In this document: piece after piece, positions 7,865 to 15,741 of the stretch
Layout of the letters: each line of letters begins with the position of its first letter
Position numbering within the stretch: position 1 is the first letter of the stretch
Assembly: GCA_900556875.1 (NCBI GenBank)
Contig: USQQ01000002.1
Coordinates: 100,223 to 164,222 of the forward strand
Length of the DNA: 64,000 nt
Reading direction: 5' to 3'
From: an uncultured Collinsella sp.
GTDB lineage: Bacteria > Actinomycetota > Coriobacteriia > Coriobacteriales > Coriobacteriaceae
The notes under the pieces: model-generated
What the model saw: only the letters and a program-made list of their open reading frames with translations
Database searches by the model: none
Told to the model about the DNA's origin: nothing
Position numbers and translations under genes: made by a program

Positions 7865-8162
7865 CATAATAACGGAGCCCCAGTCCTTCCCTCCCGACAG
7901 CAGCGAAGGCTAGATTATAGGAGCAATCGCCCAAAGAATACGACCAACTCAGTCTATAAATTGTTTCTGTTTTAGCAATATATGTTTGACAATACGTTTA
8001 TAAAAGGATACTTTATAGTAAATAAAATGCATGCAGCAAATAGCGTCATTCATTTTGTTAGAAATTGCCCATGCGGTTATTGCAGCTGCATGTACCGCAA
8101 CGTACAGCGCAATTCTCCGCACGAAGTAGAAGACGGTTCCAATTCGATCGAGGCGATGACGC
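7865..8162. other. AT-rich intergenic region before the LURP-one-like gene
   Basis: About 300 bases, clearly richer in A+T than the flanks. An open frame of 80 codons at 7982-8224 overlaps the next gene in another frame and has no good ribosome site, so it is not called. No clear promoter was identified. Confidence 0.4.
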
Positions 8163-8702
8163 GTGATGGCTACTGGTCCCAAATCGAGCAAGACGGCTAC
8201 AAACGAATATCGAATCTCAATTGAAGGTAATCCTTATCCGCATACTCTGGCTCTCATCAACCCAGCGGGAGACAACCTCAACATCAAAAGACATGGGTTC
8301 ACGGGTCCACTAGGACAGCTATCGAGTCTTAAATATACCGTTTATGACGATGCGAATGAAAAACTCTTCACTGTCGTCGACGGTGGCTTTAGCAACATGC
8401 CCAGGGTTGCGCTCATCATCGAACACAAGGAAGTTGCGGTGTTCGATTATGGTCTAAACAGACTTGAGATGAAGTGCGTAACGAACATACCGAATTACGC
8501 AATAAAAGGTAACTTCCTATTTGGAGATTACGATATATTCAGCCAACAGGAAGTGAAGCTATCTTCAGTTATCGTCCTTCAATGTGATAAACAATCGTGC
8601 TTTAGCATACAGGTTTTGGATAAAGCCGAATTAGCCGCCGCAATTGGAATACCTACAGCCATTGCCCTTCTTAGGGCTCGGATTGAAGAGCATCTCGAAT
8701 AA
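8163..8702 (+). CDS. LURP-one-related (YxjI-like) family protein
   Basis: A 179-residue protein with the run of short beta strands typical of the LOR/YxjI (scramblase-like barrel) fold: KYTVYDDANEKLFTVVDGG, then RVALIIEHKEVAVFDYG, NYAIKGNFLFGDYDIF, and a closing helix near AAAIGIPTAIALLRARIEEH. The biological role of bacterial members is unknown. GAGG lies 9 bases before the GTG at 8163; an ATG follows one codon later. Base composition is much more AT-rich than the neighbours, which suggests acquisition by transfer. It ends 14 bases before a 22-bp perfect inverted repeat. Confidence 0.6.
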   Translation: MMATGPKSSKTATNEYRISIEGNPYPHTLALINPAGDNLNIKRHGFTGPLGQLSSLKYTVYDDANEKLFTVVDGGFSNMPRVALIIEHKEVAVFDYGLNRLEMKCVTNIPNYAIKGNFLFGDYDIFSQQEVKLSSVIVLQCDKQSCFSIQVLDKAELAAAIGIPTAIALLRARIEEHLE

Positions 8703-8715
8703 ATCGCAAAAAGCA

Positions 8716-8774
8716 GTTCGTAACAACATTCAGGAGCTAGATAGTTTTTCTGGCTCCTGAATGTTGTTACGAAC
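8716..8774. repeat. 22-bp perfect inverted repeat
   Basis: Arms 8716-8737 and 8753-8774 are exact complements (GTTCGTAACAACATTCAGGA and so on) with a 15-nt loop holding TTTTT. It lies between two convergent genes, so it may terminate both, but no T-tract follows the stem. Confidence 0.8.
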
Positions 8775-8781
8775 ATGCACC

Positions 8782-9501
8782 TTAGCGCTTAAGACTCGTG
8801 GTCTGCCAGTCAGCTACGATGCGGACCCATTTCCTGTGCAAGTCGCGTTCGCGATCGATAAACATGATGGCAAACGCGATAAACAGCAGCATGCTCGCCA
8901 CCGCAATGGCGTGCAGCCCCATGCGCTCGATGCACCAGTTGCCCAGCACGGCGCCAAACACAAAGGTGAAGATCACGCCAAAGTACAGCAGGCCGTTTTC
9001 CAAAAAGCCGCGCTTGTGGGTGATGATGTAATCGTCCACGTTTTGCAGTGCGTTGCGCAAGTTGCCGATGCACATGGTCGTGGCGATGCCGTGTCCATGA
9101 ATCTTGCGGAAACTCTCGACCTGCATACCGCAGGCAAACGAGGTAAGGCAGTTGGCGAGCAGGTTGAAATCGCCACCGGGAATAAAACTCACGCCCAGCA
9201 AGATGACGGCTTCAAAGAACACCGTCACCTGGCGCCAGTGAATCACGCTGCCAAAACGCTCGTGTACCAGGTCGGCAAGCATAATGCCCACGGCAAACGA
9301 CACCACAGGGAAGAAGTAGCGCCCCGCAAGTGCCCAATTGCCCTCCGAGATGCTCACGCCCACAAGCAGGATGTTGCCCGTCTGCGCGTTTGCGAAAACA
9401 TGGTCGCGCCCAATGTACGAATACACATCCATAAAGCCGCCGGCGAGCGCCAGGATAATGCCCAGTTCGATGGACTCCGATATCTGTTTGGCACGCTGCA
9501 T
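8782..9501 (-). CDS. YoaK family (DUF1275) membrane protein
   Basis: 239 residues from the ATG at 9501 (MQRAKQISES), which has AAGGAGG 10 bases upstream; the longer open frame upstream lacks family similarity. About six membrane helices, with the family's N-terminal GGFMDVYSYI and the TGNILLVGV motif shortly after. Function is unknown; the family is widespread and presumed transport-related. It is divergent from the ygiQ-like gene, the two sharing a 253-bp region with a 12-bp inverted repeat. Confidence 0.85.
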   Translation of the reverse strand: MQRAKQISESIELGIILALAGGFMDVYSYIGRDHVFANAQTGNILLVGVSISEGNWALAGRYFFPVVSFAVGIMLADLVHERFGSVIHWRQVTVFFEAVILLGVSFIPGGDFNLLANCLTSFACGMQVESFRKIHGHGIATTMCIGNLRNALQNVDDYIITHKRGFLENGLLYFGVIFTFVFGAVLGNWCIERMGLHAIAVASMLLFIAFAIMFIDRERDLHRKWVRIVADWQTTSLKR

Positions 9502-9682
9502 CGTCGTGCATCCTCCTTGTTGACGACTCTCTCGTGCGTTGGCGGAAACATAGCCGCCGTTCATACTGTAACCCATTGACAACATGGCGTGCGCGCGAGA
9601 CGGCCCCTTCGACACGGGGATACACAGTCTGGAAACAAACGGCATCCGCATCGACACGCCGATCCGCCAGCCCATGTACTCC

Positions 9683-9717
9683 ACCAGTCTTTTTAGCCCC
9701 GTCCCAAAAAGACTGGT
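9683..9717. promoter_or_regulatory. 12-bp inverted repeat abutting the ygiQ-like promoter
   Basis: ACCAGTCTTTTT (9683-9694) and AAAAAGACTGGT (9706-9717) are exact complements around an 11-nt loop. TACAAT, a likely -10 box, follows at 9718-9723. It lies between divergent genes, so an operator is more likely than a terminator. Confidence 0.45.
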
Positions 9718-9754
9718 TACAATTACGTGCAGCATACAAACACCGGGAGGGATC

Positions 9755-11893
9755 GTGGCAAAAAAGCCTCAGCACGCTCAGAATAACCAGCGCAGTCAGC
9801 AGGGCAAACAGGGCCAGCAGCAAAAGCGCGGCGGCAAGGCCCAGGGCGGCCACGCCGCTCATACCCCGGCAGCGCCCGCCCGTCCCTGGCGCCCGGGCCG
9901 CGATAAATTCCTCCCCGTCAGCCGCGCCGATATGGACGCGCGCGGTTGGGACCAGTGTGACTTCGTCTACATCTGCGGCGACGCCTACGTGGACCACCCT
10001 AGCTTTGGTATGGCCATCATCAGCCGCGTACTCGACGCGCACGGCTACAAAGTGGGCATCATCTGCCAACCCGACTGGACCGATCCCGCCAGCATCACCG
10101 TGCTCGGTGAGCCGCGCCTGGGCTTTTTGGTCAGTGCCGGCAACATGGACTCCATGGTCAACCACTATTCGGTGACCAAGCACCGCCGCCACACCGACGC
10201 CTATACCCCCGGCGGCGAGGAAGGTCACCGCCCCAACCGTGCCGTCACGGTCTACGGCAATCTCATCCGTCAGACGTTCAAGGACGCCCCCATCATCATC
10301 GGTGGCATCGAGGCGAGCCTGCGCCGCCTGGCCCACTACGACTACTGGCAGGACAAGCTCAAGCGCTCGGTGCTGCTCGACTCGGGCGCCGACATCCTCA
10401 TCTACGGCATGGGCGAGCACGCGATTGTCGAGATCGCCGACGCGCTCGACGCGGGGCTGCCCGTCGATCAGATCACCTATATCAACGGCACCGTTTACCG
10501 CACGGGTTCGCTCGACGAGGTCTACGACTACGACCTGCTGCCCAGCTGGGACGACCTTGCCGCTGACAAGCTCAACTACGCCCGCAGCTTTAACGTGCAG
10601 CAGCAAAATATGGACCCCATCACCGGGCATCGTCTGGTAGAGCCCTACCCCAACAGCGTCTATGTGGTGCAGAACCCACCGTCGGCCACGCTCACCACCG
10701 ACGAGATGGACGAGGTGGCCGAACTCCCCTACGCACGCGATTGGCATCCCGATTACGACGCAGCGGGCGGCGTGCCAGCTTTTGCCGAGATCAAGTTTTC
10801 AATCAGCTCCAACCGCGGGTGCTTTGGTGAGTGCTCGTTTTGCGCGCTGACCTTCCACCAGGGCCGCGTGCTGCAGATGCGCAGCCACGACTCGATCATG
10901 CGCGAGGCCGAGCTGCTCACACACGACCCCGAGTTTAAGGGCTACATCAACGATGTGGGCGGACCGACGGCCAACTTTAGCCGCCCGGCCTGCGACAAGC
11001 AGCTCAAACATGGCGTGTGCAAGAACAAGCGCTGCCTATGGCCGAGCGTGTGCAAGAACATGGTGGTCGACGAGAGCGGCTACACGCAGCTGCTGCGCGA
11101 CCTGCGCCAGCTGCCGGGCGTCAAGAAGGTCTTCGTCCGCAGCGGCATCCGTTTTGACTACACCATGGCCGATGCCTCGGACGAGTTTTTGCGCGAGCTG
11201 CTGGAGCACCATGTCTCGGGCCAGCTACGCGTGGCGCCCGAGCATGTGAGCGACGCGGTGCTCTCCGTGATGGGCAAGCCGAGCCGCGCCGTCTACGATG
11301 CGTTCTGTCGCAAATTTGAGCGCTTGAACCGCGAATACGGACTCAAGCAGTACGTAGTGCCGTATCTGATCTCGAGCCACCCCGGCTCGACGATGAAGGA
11401 AGCCGTGGACCTTGCCGAAGCCGTGCGCGACATGGGCTACATGCCCGAGCAGGTGCAGGACTTCTACCCCACCCCGTCCACCATGTCGACCTGCATGTAC
11501 TACACCGGCGTGGACCCGCGCACCATGAAGCCGATCTATGTAGCGCGCGACCCGCACGAGAAGGCCATGCAGCGCGCGCTCATCCAGTATCGCAAGCCCG
11601 AGAACTACAAGCTCGTGCGCGAGGCGCTGGAAAAAGCCGGGCGTCGTGACCTGATCGGCTACACCAAGCATTGCCTGATCCGTCCCGTACCGCCGCGCCC
11701 GGGCGAGACGTCTGCTGGCGGTGGGCATGGCACCGGCAAGAAGGGCGGCAAGCCGCACGGTGACGCCGGCGCTGGCAAGGGGCCTAAGGGCAGCAAGGGT
11801 CACGGCGGCATGTCGCGCGCGCAGAACACCGCAGGCCGCAACCGCGCAGCTCAGGGGCGTCAGGGTGCCAACGGAGGCGGTCGCCGCAACTAG
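9755..11893 (+). CDS. YgiQ family radical SAM protein
   Basis: 712 residues from the GTG at 9755, chosen because GGGAGG lies 4-5 bases upstream; the longer frame upstream reads through the inverted repeat. Family features are the N-terminal DAYVDHPSFG and IGGIEASLRRLAHYDYW, and the radical SAM triad C-x3-C-x2-C in SNRGCFGECSFCAL. A second cysteine-rich stretch follows (KHGVCKNKRCLWPSVC). The substrate of YgiQ proteins is unknown. The C-terminal 70 residues are Gly/Lys-rich and look disordered. The stop overlaps that of the convergent CPBP gene through a shared CTAG. Confidence 0.88.
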   Translation: MAKKPQHAQNNQRSQQGKQGQQQKRGGKAQGGHAAHTPAAPARPWRPGRDKFLPVSRADMDARGWDQCDFVYICGDAYVDHPSFGMAIISRVLDAHGYKVGIICQPDWTDPASITVLGEPRLGFLVSAGNMDSMVNHYSVTKHRRHTDAYTPGGEEGHRPNRAVTVYGNLIRQTFKDAPIIIGGIEASLRRLAHYDYWQDKLKRSVLLDSGADILIYGMGEHAIVEIADALDAGLPVDQITYINGTVYRTGSLDEVYDYDLLPSWDDLAADKLNYARSFNVQQQNMDPITGHRLVEPYPNSVYVVQNPPSATLTTDEMDEVAELPYARDWHPDYDAAGGVPAFAEIKFSISSNRGCFGECSFCALTFHQGRVLQMRSHDSIMREAELLTHDPEFKGYINDVGGPTANFSRPACDKQLKHGVCKNKRCLWPSVCKNMVVDESGYTQLLRDLRQLPGVKKVFVRSGIRFDYTMADASDEFLRELLEHHVSGQLRVAPEHVSDAVLSVMGKPSRAVYDAFCRKFERLNREYGLKQYVVPYLISSHPGSTMKEAVDLAEAVRDMGYMPEQVQDFYPTPSTMSTCMYYTGVDPRTMKPIYVARDPHEKAMQRALIQYRKPENYKLVREALEKAGRRDLIGYTKHCLIRPVPPRPGETSAGGGHGTGKKGGKPHGDAGAGKGPKGSKGHGGMSRAQNTAGRNRAAQGRQGANGGGRRN

Positions 11894-12801
11894 CGAAGTG
11901 GTGCACTCGCTGCGTCCATCCCACACGCTTGGCGCAGCGAGCGCATTGCCTCCACCAGGATCACGCCGGCGATCGCGACCGTGATTATCACGTCGAGCGG
12001 CGTGTTCACAAACCACAGCAGGCCCATGAGATACGACCCGGCATTAAAGGCAAAGTGCAGCAGGATCGTGTAACGGAGCTTTCCGGTGGTCACGAGCACC
12101 CAGCCAAAGACCAGACCGGCGGCGCCGGCGTAGCAGCCCTGCACCCAGTTCATATGCATAAAGCCGAAGATTGCCGCCTGCAGCACAATCGCCGCGGCGA
12201 TGCCCCAGGTACTCGGGGCCGCCCAGGGCACCATGGCGCCGTCTTGCGCGTTCGCGCGGCGCCGGCGTTTCCAGAGCGGACGGCACTGCGGGTTAAACGC
12301 TCGGAGCGAAAACTCAAAAATGATACCGCGCACCAGCAGTTCCTCGCAAAACGGAGCGCCGAGCACCGTGGTCAGGACGGCCAGATAGCTCGTGTCGCCC
12401 ATGCCCGTCTCCTCGACAAGCTCGCTGTAATCGGCCGCCGCCTCGGGCAACAGCGACAGCACGGCGTCGGTCACGTAGCCAACGACCACCTGCAGGGCAA
12501 GGCCGATCACGATAACGCAGGCGATGCGCCTCCATGCTTTGCCTGCTCCCCCGCCAAGCGGGCGCTCGCCCTGCCAGCGCACCATAAACGAGCGCGGCCA
12601 CAGATAACGCCACCACAGCAGCGCCATCAAAAACGATACCGTCTGCGCGACGGCCTGAAGCAATTGAATGTCGAGGTCATCGATTGAAAAACCCATGAAC
12701 ACCGATGCGACGCCAAGGGCGGAGAACAAAACGACGCTCAGGGCTATATCGGCAGCGACGACGCCAAAACAGGCAAGCGCCCAAATCATCGCATTGAGCA
12801 T
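11890..12801 (-). CDS. CPBP family intramembrane metalloprotease
   Basis: 303 residues from the ATG at 12801 (MLNAMIWALA), which has GGAGG 5 bases upstream. Eight or so hydrophobic helices. The catalytic marks of the ABI/CAAX family are present: APFCEELLVRG (Glu-Glu and Arg), FGFMHMNWVQG (His) and HFAFN (second His). In bacteria these proteases serve in bacteriocin immunity, prenyl-protein-like processing or unknown roles. No bacteriocin gene is adjacent. Its stop shares CTAG with the convergent ygiQ-like gene. Confidence 0.85.
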   Translation of the reverse strand: MLNAMIWALACFGVVAADIALSVVLFSALGVASVFMGFSIDDLDIQLLQAVAQTVSFLMALLWWRYLWPRSFMVRWQGERPLGGGAGKAWRRIACVIVIGLALQVVVGYVTDAVLSLLPEAAADYSELVEETGMGDTSYLAVLTTVLGAPFCEELLVRGIIFEFSLRAFNPQCRPLWKRRRRANAQDGAMVPWAAPSTWGIAAAIVLQAAIFGFMHMNWVQGCYAGAAGLVFGWVLVTTGKLRYTILLHFAFNAGSYLMGLLWFVNTPLDVIITVAIAGVILVEAMRSLRQACGMDAASAPLR

Positions 12802-12853
12802 GCCAACCTCCTCAAAACCGTTCCCTAGTTCTACCACAACTCGGCAGAGAGCT

Positions 12854-12883
12854 GATCCCATGGGGATGGAGGAAAACGGATCA
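12854..12883 (+). repeat. 30-bp dispersed repeat, copy 1
   Basis: Reads GATCCCATGGGGATGGAGG, then AAAACGGATCA; 28 of 30 bases match the copy at 13251-13280 in the same orientation. The ends TGATCC/GGATCA form a short inverted repeat. The right edge abuts the antitoxin stop codon. Confidence 0.8.
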
Positions 12884-12884
12884 C

Positions 12885-13085
12885 TTATTGATGAGAATCA
12901 GGCGCAGTGCCAAAGGCCCCGTTGGGCGAAATGTCGAACGGAAAGGTGCCGCAGCGATTAAACGCGGCGATAAACATGCGGATGGCGTTGGACGGTGTGG
13001 TGCCCACGAGCTGGGTTGCCGCCGCGAAGGCCGCCTTTTCCTCGGGCAAGACCTTCGCGACAACCGGGGTCATGTGTTCTGCCAT
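12885..13085 (-). CDS. orphan RelB/DinJ-type antitoxin
   Basis: 66 residues from the ATG at 13085 (MAEHMTPVVAKVLPEEK), which has GGAAG about 5 bases upstream. The segment TPSNAIRMFIAAFNRCGTFP has the ribbon-helix-helix pattern of the RelB/DinJ family, in which a short helix is followed by a conserved G-x-(I/F)-PF. Such antitoxins repress their own promoter and neutralise a RelE/YafQ-type RNase. No toxin gene follows; the next gene is an ABC transporter. It is bracketed by two copies of a 30-bp repeat. Either a stranded antitoxin or an unrelated RHH regulator. Confidence 0.7.
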   Translation of the reverse strand: MAEHMTPVVAKVLPEEKAAFAAATQLVGTTPSNAIRMFIAAFNRCGTFPFDISPNGAFGTAPDSHQ

Positions 13086-13199
13086 GGCGCTTCCTTTTTG
13101 AAACGACGGTGGTGCGGATAGATGCGGGCCACGCGGCTGGGCGACGGGCTGTGAAGGCAACCCGATTGGCCCGCATCTGGAGTTTGTTTCTGCGGCGTT

Positions 13200-13230
13200 G
13201 GTATTACTTGGTATTCCTAAGTATTACCCC
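13200..13230. promoter_or_regulatory. three 10-bp direct repeats, candidate antitoxin operator
   Basis: GTATTACTTG, GTATTCCTAA and GTATTACCCC follow one another exactly, one per helical turn. The ends also form a near-perfect inverted repeat (GGTATTACTT with AAGTATTACC). Located 115 bp before the antitoxin start. Confidence 0.5.
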
Positions 13231-13250
13231 GCAGATAGAATACCACAGCC

Positions 13251-13280
13251 GACCCCATGGGGACGGAGGAAAACGGATCA
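13251..13280 (+). repeat. 30-bp dispersed repeat, copy 2
   Basis: Reads GACCCCATGGGGACGGAGG, then AAAACGGATCA. It is a direct repeat of 12854-12883, 397 bp apart, and ends 21 bases from the stop of the fused ABC gene. Confidence 0.8.
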
Positions 13281-13300
13281 TTTTGTTGCTGAATTAGTAT

Positions 13301-14680
13301 TTAGAGCGTGATGATGTCAGAGATATCGAGAGCCTGAGCGTCGGCGGCATCGTGCGTGGCGAGCAGCAGCATGCGACCGTCGAGCAAGTCGAGCACGACC
13401 TCGGCGCATGCGTCGCGCGCAGCGGTATCTAGACCGGTAAAGGGCTCGTCCAGAATCACCGCATCGCCTGGGCACAGCAGGGCGCGGGCAATCTCGACGC
13501 GACGGCGTTGCCCGCCCGAAAGCTCGGCCATGCACGCATTCACATCGATTCCCGGCACCAGCAGGCGCAGCAATGCCGCGGCGCTCGAAGCATCCGCACG
13601 CGCATCGGCGCACACCAGCACGTTATCCAGCGCCGAGGCGGACTCGACCAAGCGCGCGTCCTGAAACACCATCGAGCACGGCGCGCACTCCCCCGCTGCC
13701 AACGAAAGCAGCGTCGACTTGCCCATGCCCGAAGCACCCATCACACAGATACGCCCGCCCGCGGGCACGTTGAGCACCAGACCGTCGAGCGCCGGCGCCC
13801 AGGGCGCACAATCGCCCGCAGCAAGCGCAAGCTCCGCCGCAACCCCGCCGCCAGCAGAACCGCCCGCACGCCCGTGCAAGCCGCGTCCATGCGACAGCAC
13901 CGCCGCACGCCACGCCGCTGGCCCCGAAGCCCGCAGCAGCCACACCAGCACGCGCTCGCATGCCCACGAAGCCATAACAACCAGCACGGTCCAGGCCAGC
14001 AAATCGGCAGTCTCAATCAAAAGCTTCGCCTGATAGATGCGCTCGCCCACGGTGCCCGTCGCCATGCCGATCAGCTCCGCCGCCACACCGGCCTTCCAGC
14101 TCATGCCAATCACGGCGCGGGCACACGAAAGCACAAACGGCAGGACTTCGCGCCAGGTGTGGGCACAAAACAGTCGCCAGCCCCGCACGCCATGCAGACG
14201 AAACATCTGCTCCAGCGGTTTATCCGCTTGCATCAAGCCCTCGACCAACGAAAAATACACGCCCGGCAGAGCCATCAAAAAGACCGCTGCAATGCTCACG
14301 CGCGCCGACCCCAACCAAATGAGCAGCAGGACCACCACGCAGGCAACCGGTGTCGCCTTAACAAACGAAAGCGCCGGCGCCACCAAGCGGGCAAACGTCA
14401 GCGATCGCACCGAGACTCCCGCCAGTACGCCGCCGCACACCGCGGCAAGCGCCAGCCCGCCCAAGATACGCGCACCCGAGCCTGCCAGAATCGCCCATGT
14501 GCTGGCATCGCATACCAGTCGCAGCAACGCCACCACGACGGCGCCCGGCCCCGGCAAAATCAACGGCTGCGCCACCAGCGCCGCCACCAGCATCCACGCG
14601 GCAAGCCAAAAGGCGGCGACGGCACCTGCTGCCGCCACCGCCTTCATACGCTCTGTCATTTGTCGAGCAAACGCACGCAC
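13301..14680 (-). CDS. ABC transporter with fused permease and ATPase (NitT/TauT type)
   Basis: 459 residues from the GTG at 14680, which has GGAG 6 bases upstream inside the preceding stop region. Residues 1-250 are a permease of the nitrate/sulfonate/thiamine-precursor class with about six helices and an EAA-like loop (RLHGVRGWRLFCAHTWREVLP). A Gly/Ala linker leads to an ATPase with Walker A GASGMGKST at 315-323, signature LSGGQRRRVEIARAL and Walker B VILDEPFTGLD. The ATPase is short, only about 160 residues. These two parts are usually separate genes. The preceding gene supplies the binding lipoprotein. Substrate unknown. Confidence 0.85.
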   Translation of the reverse strand: MRAFARQMTERMKAVAAAGAVAAFWLAAWMLVAALVAQPLILPGPGAVVVALLRLVCDASTWAILAGSGARILGGLALAAVCGGVLAGVSVRSLTFARLVAPALSFVKATPVACVVVLLLIWLGSARVSIAAVFLMALPGVYFSLVEGLMQADKPLEQMFRLHGVRGWRLFCAHTWREVLPFVLSCARAVIGMSWKAGVAAELIGMATGTVGERIYQAKLLIETADLLAWTVLVVMASWACERVLVWLLRASGPAAWRAAVLSHGRGLHGRAGGSAGGGVAAELALAAGDCAPWAPALDGLVLNVPAGGRICVMGASGMGKSTLLSLAAGECAPCSMVFQDARLVESASALDNVLVCADARADASSAAALLRLLVPGIDVNACMAELSGGQRRRVEIARALLCPGDAVILDEPFTGLDTAARDACAEVVLDLLDGRMLLLATHDAADAQALDISDIITL

Positions 14681-14683
14681 GGG

Positions 14684-15739
14684 CTACTCCAAGTAGTAGA
14701 AATCGTCAGCCGGAAGTTTACCACCCACGGCGCTCGCGTCCACGTCGGACAGCACCTGCAGATACCCGCTAAGCGCCGCCTTCATATCCTTGCCCGTCTG
14801 GCAGACAAGCATGCACCCGGGAATCGCCTTCTCGGCGATCTTGGCGTTGTCCACGATGCCGGCATCGGCCACGGCCTGCGCCCAGTCTGCCGGCGCCGCA
14901 TTGACAGCCTTAACGCTCGCCGCATGGCAGCTCAAGAACTCCGCAACGGCCTCGGGATGCTCCTCGGCAAAGGCACGGCGCACCACGGTCACGCCCGTCA
15001 GCAAACGGGAGCCCGTGTCACCCGCGAGCTCGTCCCACACATCGGTCAGGCTCACCGGTGCCGACAGCTTGCCCTCGCTCTTGGCGATGGCAGCGGTCTT
15101 GAATGGCTCCGGCAGCACGCCCACGGCGGACGGGTCGGCAAGCAGGGCCGACAGCACCTCGGTGGGTTCGCTCTTAAACTCAAGCGCCACCTGGCCGGTC
15201 AGGCCCGCGCGCTCCAGCAGGTAGTTCATGACGTACTCCGGCGTGGTGCCCTTGCCCGTCATGTAGACGGTATGGCCCGCCAGATCGCCAAACGAGGCCA
15301 CACTCGCGTCGCCCGTCACAACGTTCAGCACGCCCAGCGTGTTGATGTCGATGACCTGCACCGCGCCCTCGGTCTTGTTGTAGAGCACGCTCGCCACGTT
15401 GGCCGGCACCAGGGCAATGTCGACATCACCCTGAATGACCTTGGGCACAATCTCGTCGGCGGCAGTGTTGATCGCAAAGTCGAACTCGTTGTCCGTCTCG
15501 CCGTTTGCGGCCTGGTCCATAAACTGCACCAGGCCAATCGAGGTCGGTCCCTTGAGCGAGGCGACGTGCACCTCGACCGACTCTGCAACAGCACCGGCGC
15601 CGTCCGCGGCAGCCGAGCCCGCGGTGGACCCGGCACCGGCAGCCCCGCCGCCACAGCCCGCGAGCACAAGCGACAGGGCGCCCACGGCGAGCGCCGAGGC
15701 AAACCCCCGGCGCGACATCTCAAAATCAAACGCGCGCAT
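14684..15739 (-). CDS. substrate-binding lipoprotein of the NitT/TauT ABC family
   Basis: 351 residues from the ATG at 15739. The N-terminus MRAFDFEMSRRGFASALAVG has a twin-arginine-like SRRGFA, followed by a lipobox LAGC, so the protein should be exported and lipid-anchored. The mature part is a two-lobed binding protein with the family's LKGPTSIGLVQFMDQA near its start. The start codon lies 2 bases beyond the hydrogenase stop, and the next gene begins 3 bases after its stop, so the three are translated from one message. The ligand may be a thiamine precursor, sulfonate or other small anion; it cannot be told here. Confidence 0.85.
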   Translation of the reverse strand: MRAFDFEMSRRGFASALAVGALSLVLAGCGGGAAGAGSTAGSAAADGAGAVAESVEVHVASLKGPTSIGLVQFMDQAANGETDNEFDFAINTAADEIVPKVIQGDVDIALVPANVASVLYNKTEGAVQVIDINTLGVLNVVTGDASVASFGDLAGHTVYMTGKGTTPEYVMNYLLERAGLTGQVALEFKSEPTEVLSALLADPSAVGVLPEPFKTAAIAKSEGKLSAPVSLTDVWDELAGDTGSRLLTGVTVVRRAFAEEHPEAVAEFLSCHAASVKAVNAAPADWAQAVADAGIVDNAKIAEKAIPGCMLVCQTGKDMKAALSGYLQVLSDVDASAVGGKLPADDFYYLE

Positions 15740-15741
15740 CG

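Noticed and set aside
7982..8224. 80-codon gene in the AT-rich region
   Set aside because: Overlaps the LURP-one-like gene in another frame, no ribosome site, cysteine-rich random-looking product.
12854..13300. Toxin gene partnering the RelB-like antitoxin
   Set aside because: No open frame with a RelE/YafQ pattern lies between the repeats or beyond; the next gene is an ABC transporter.
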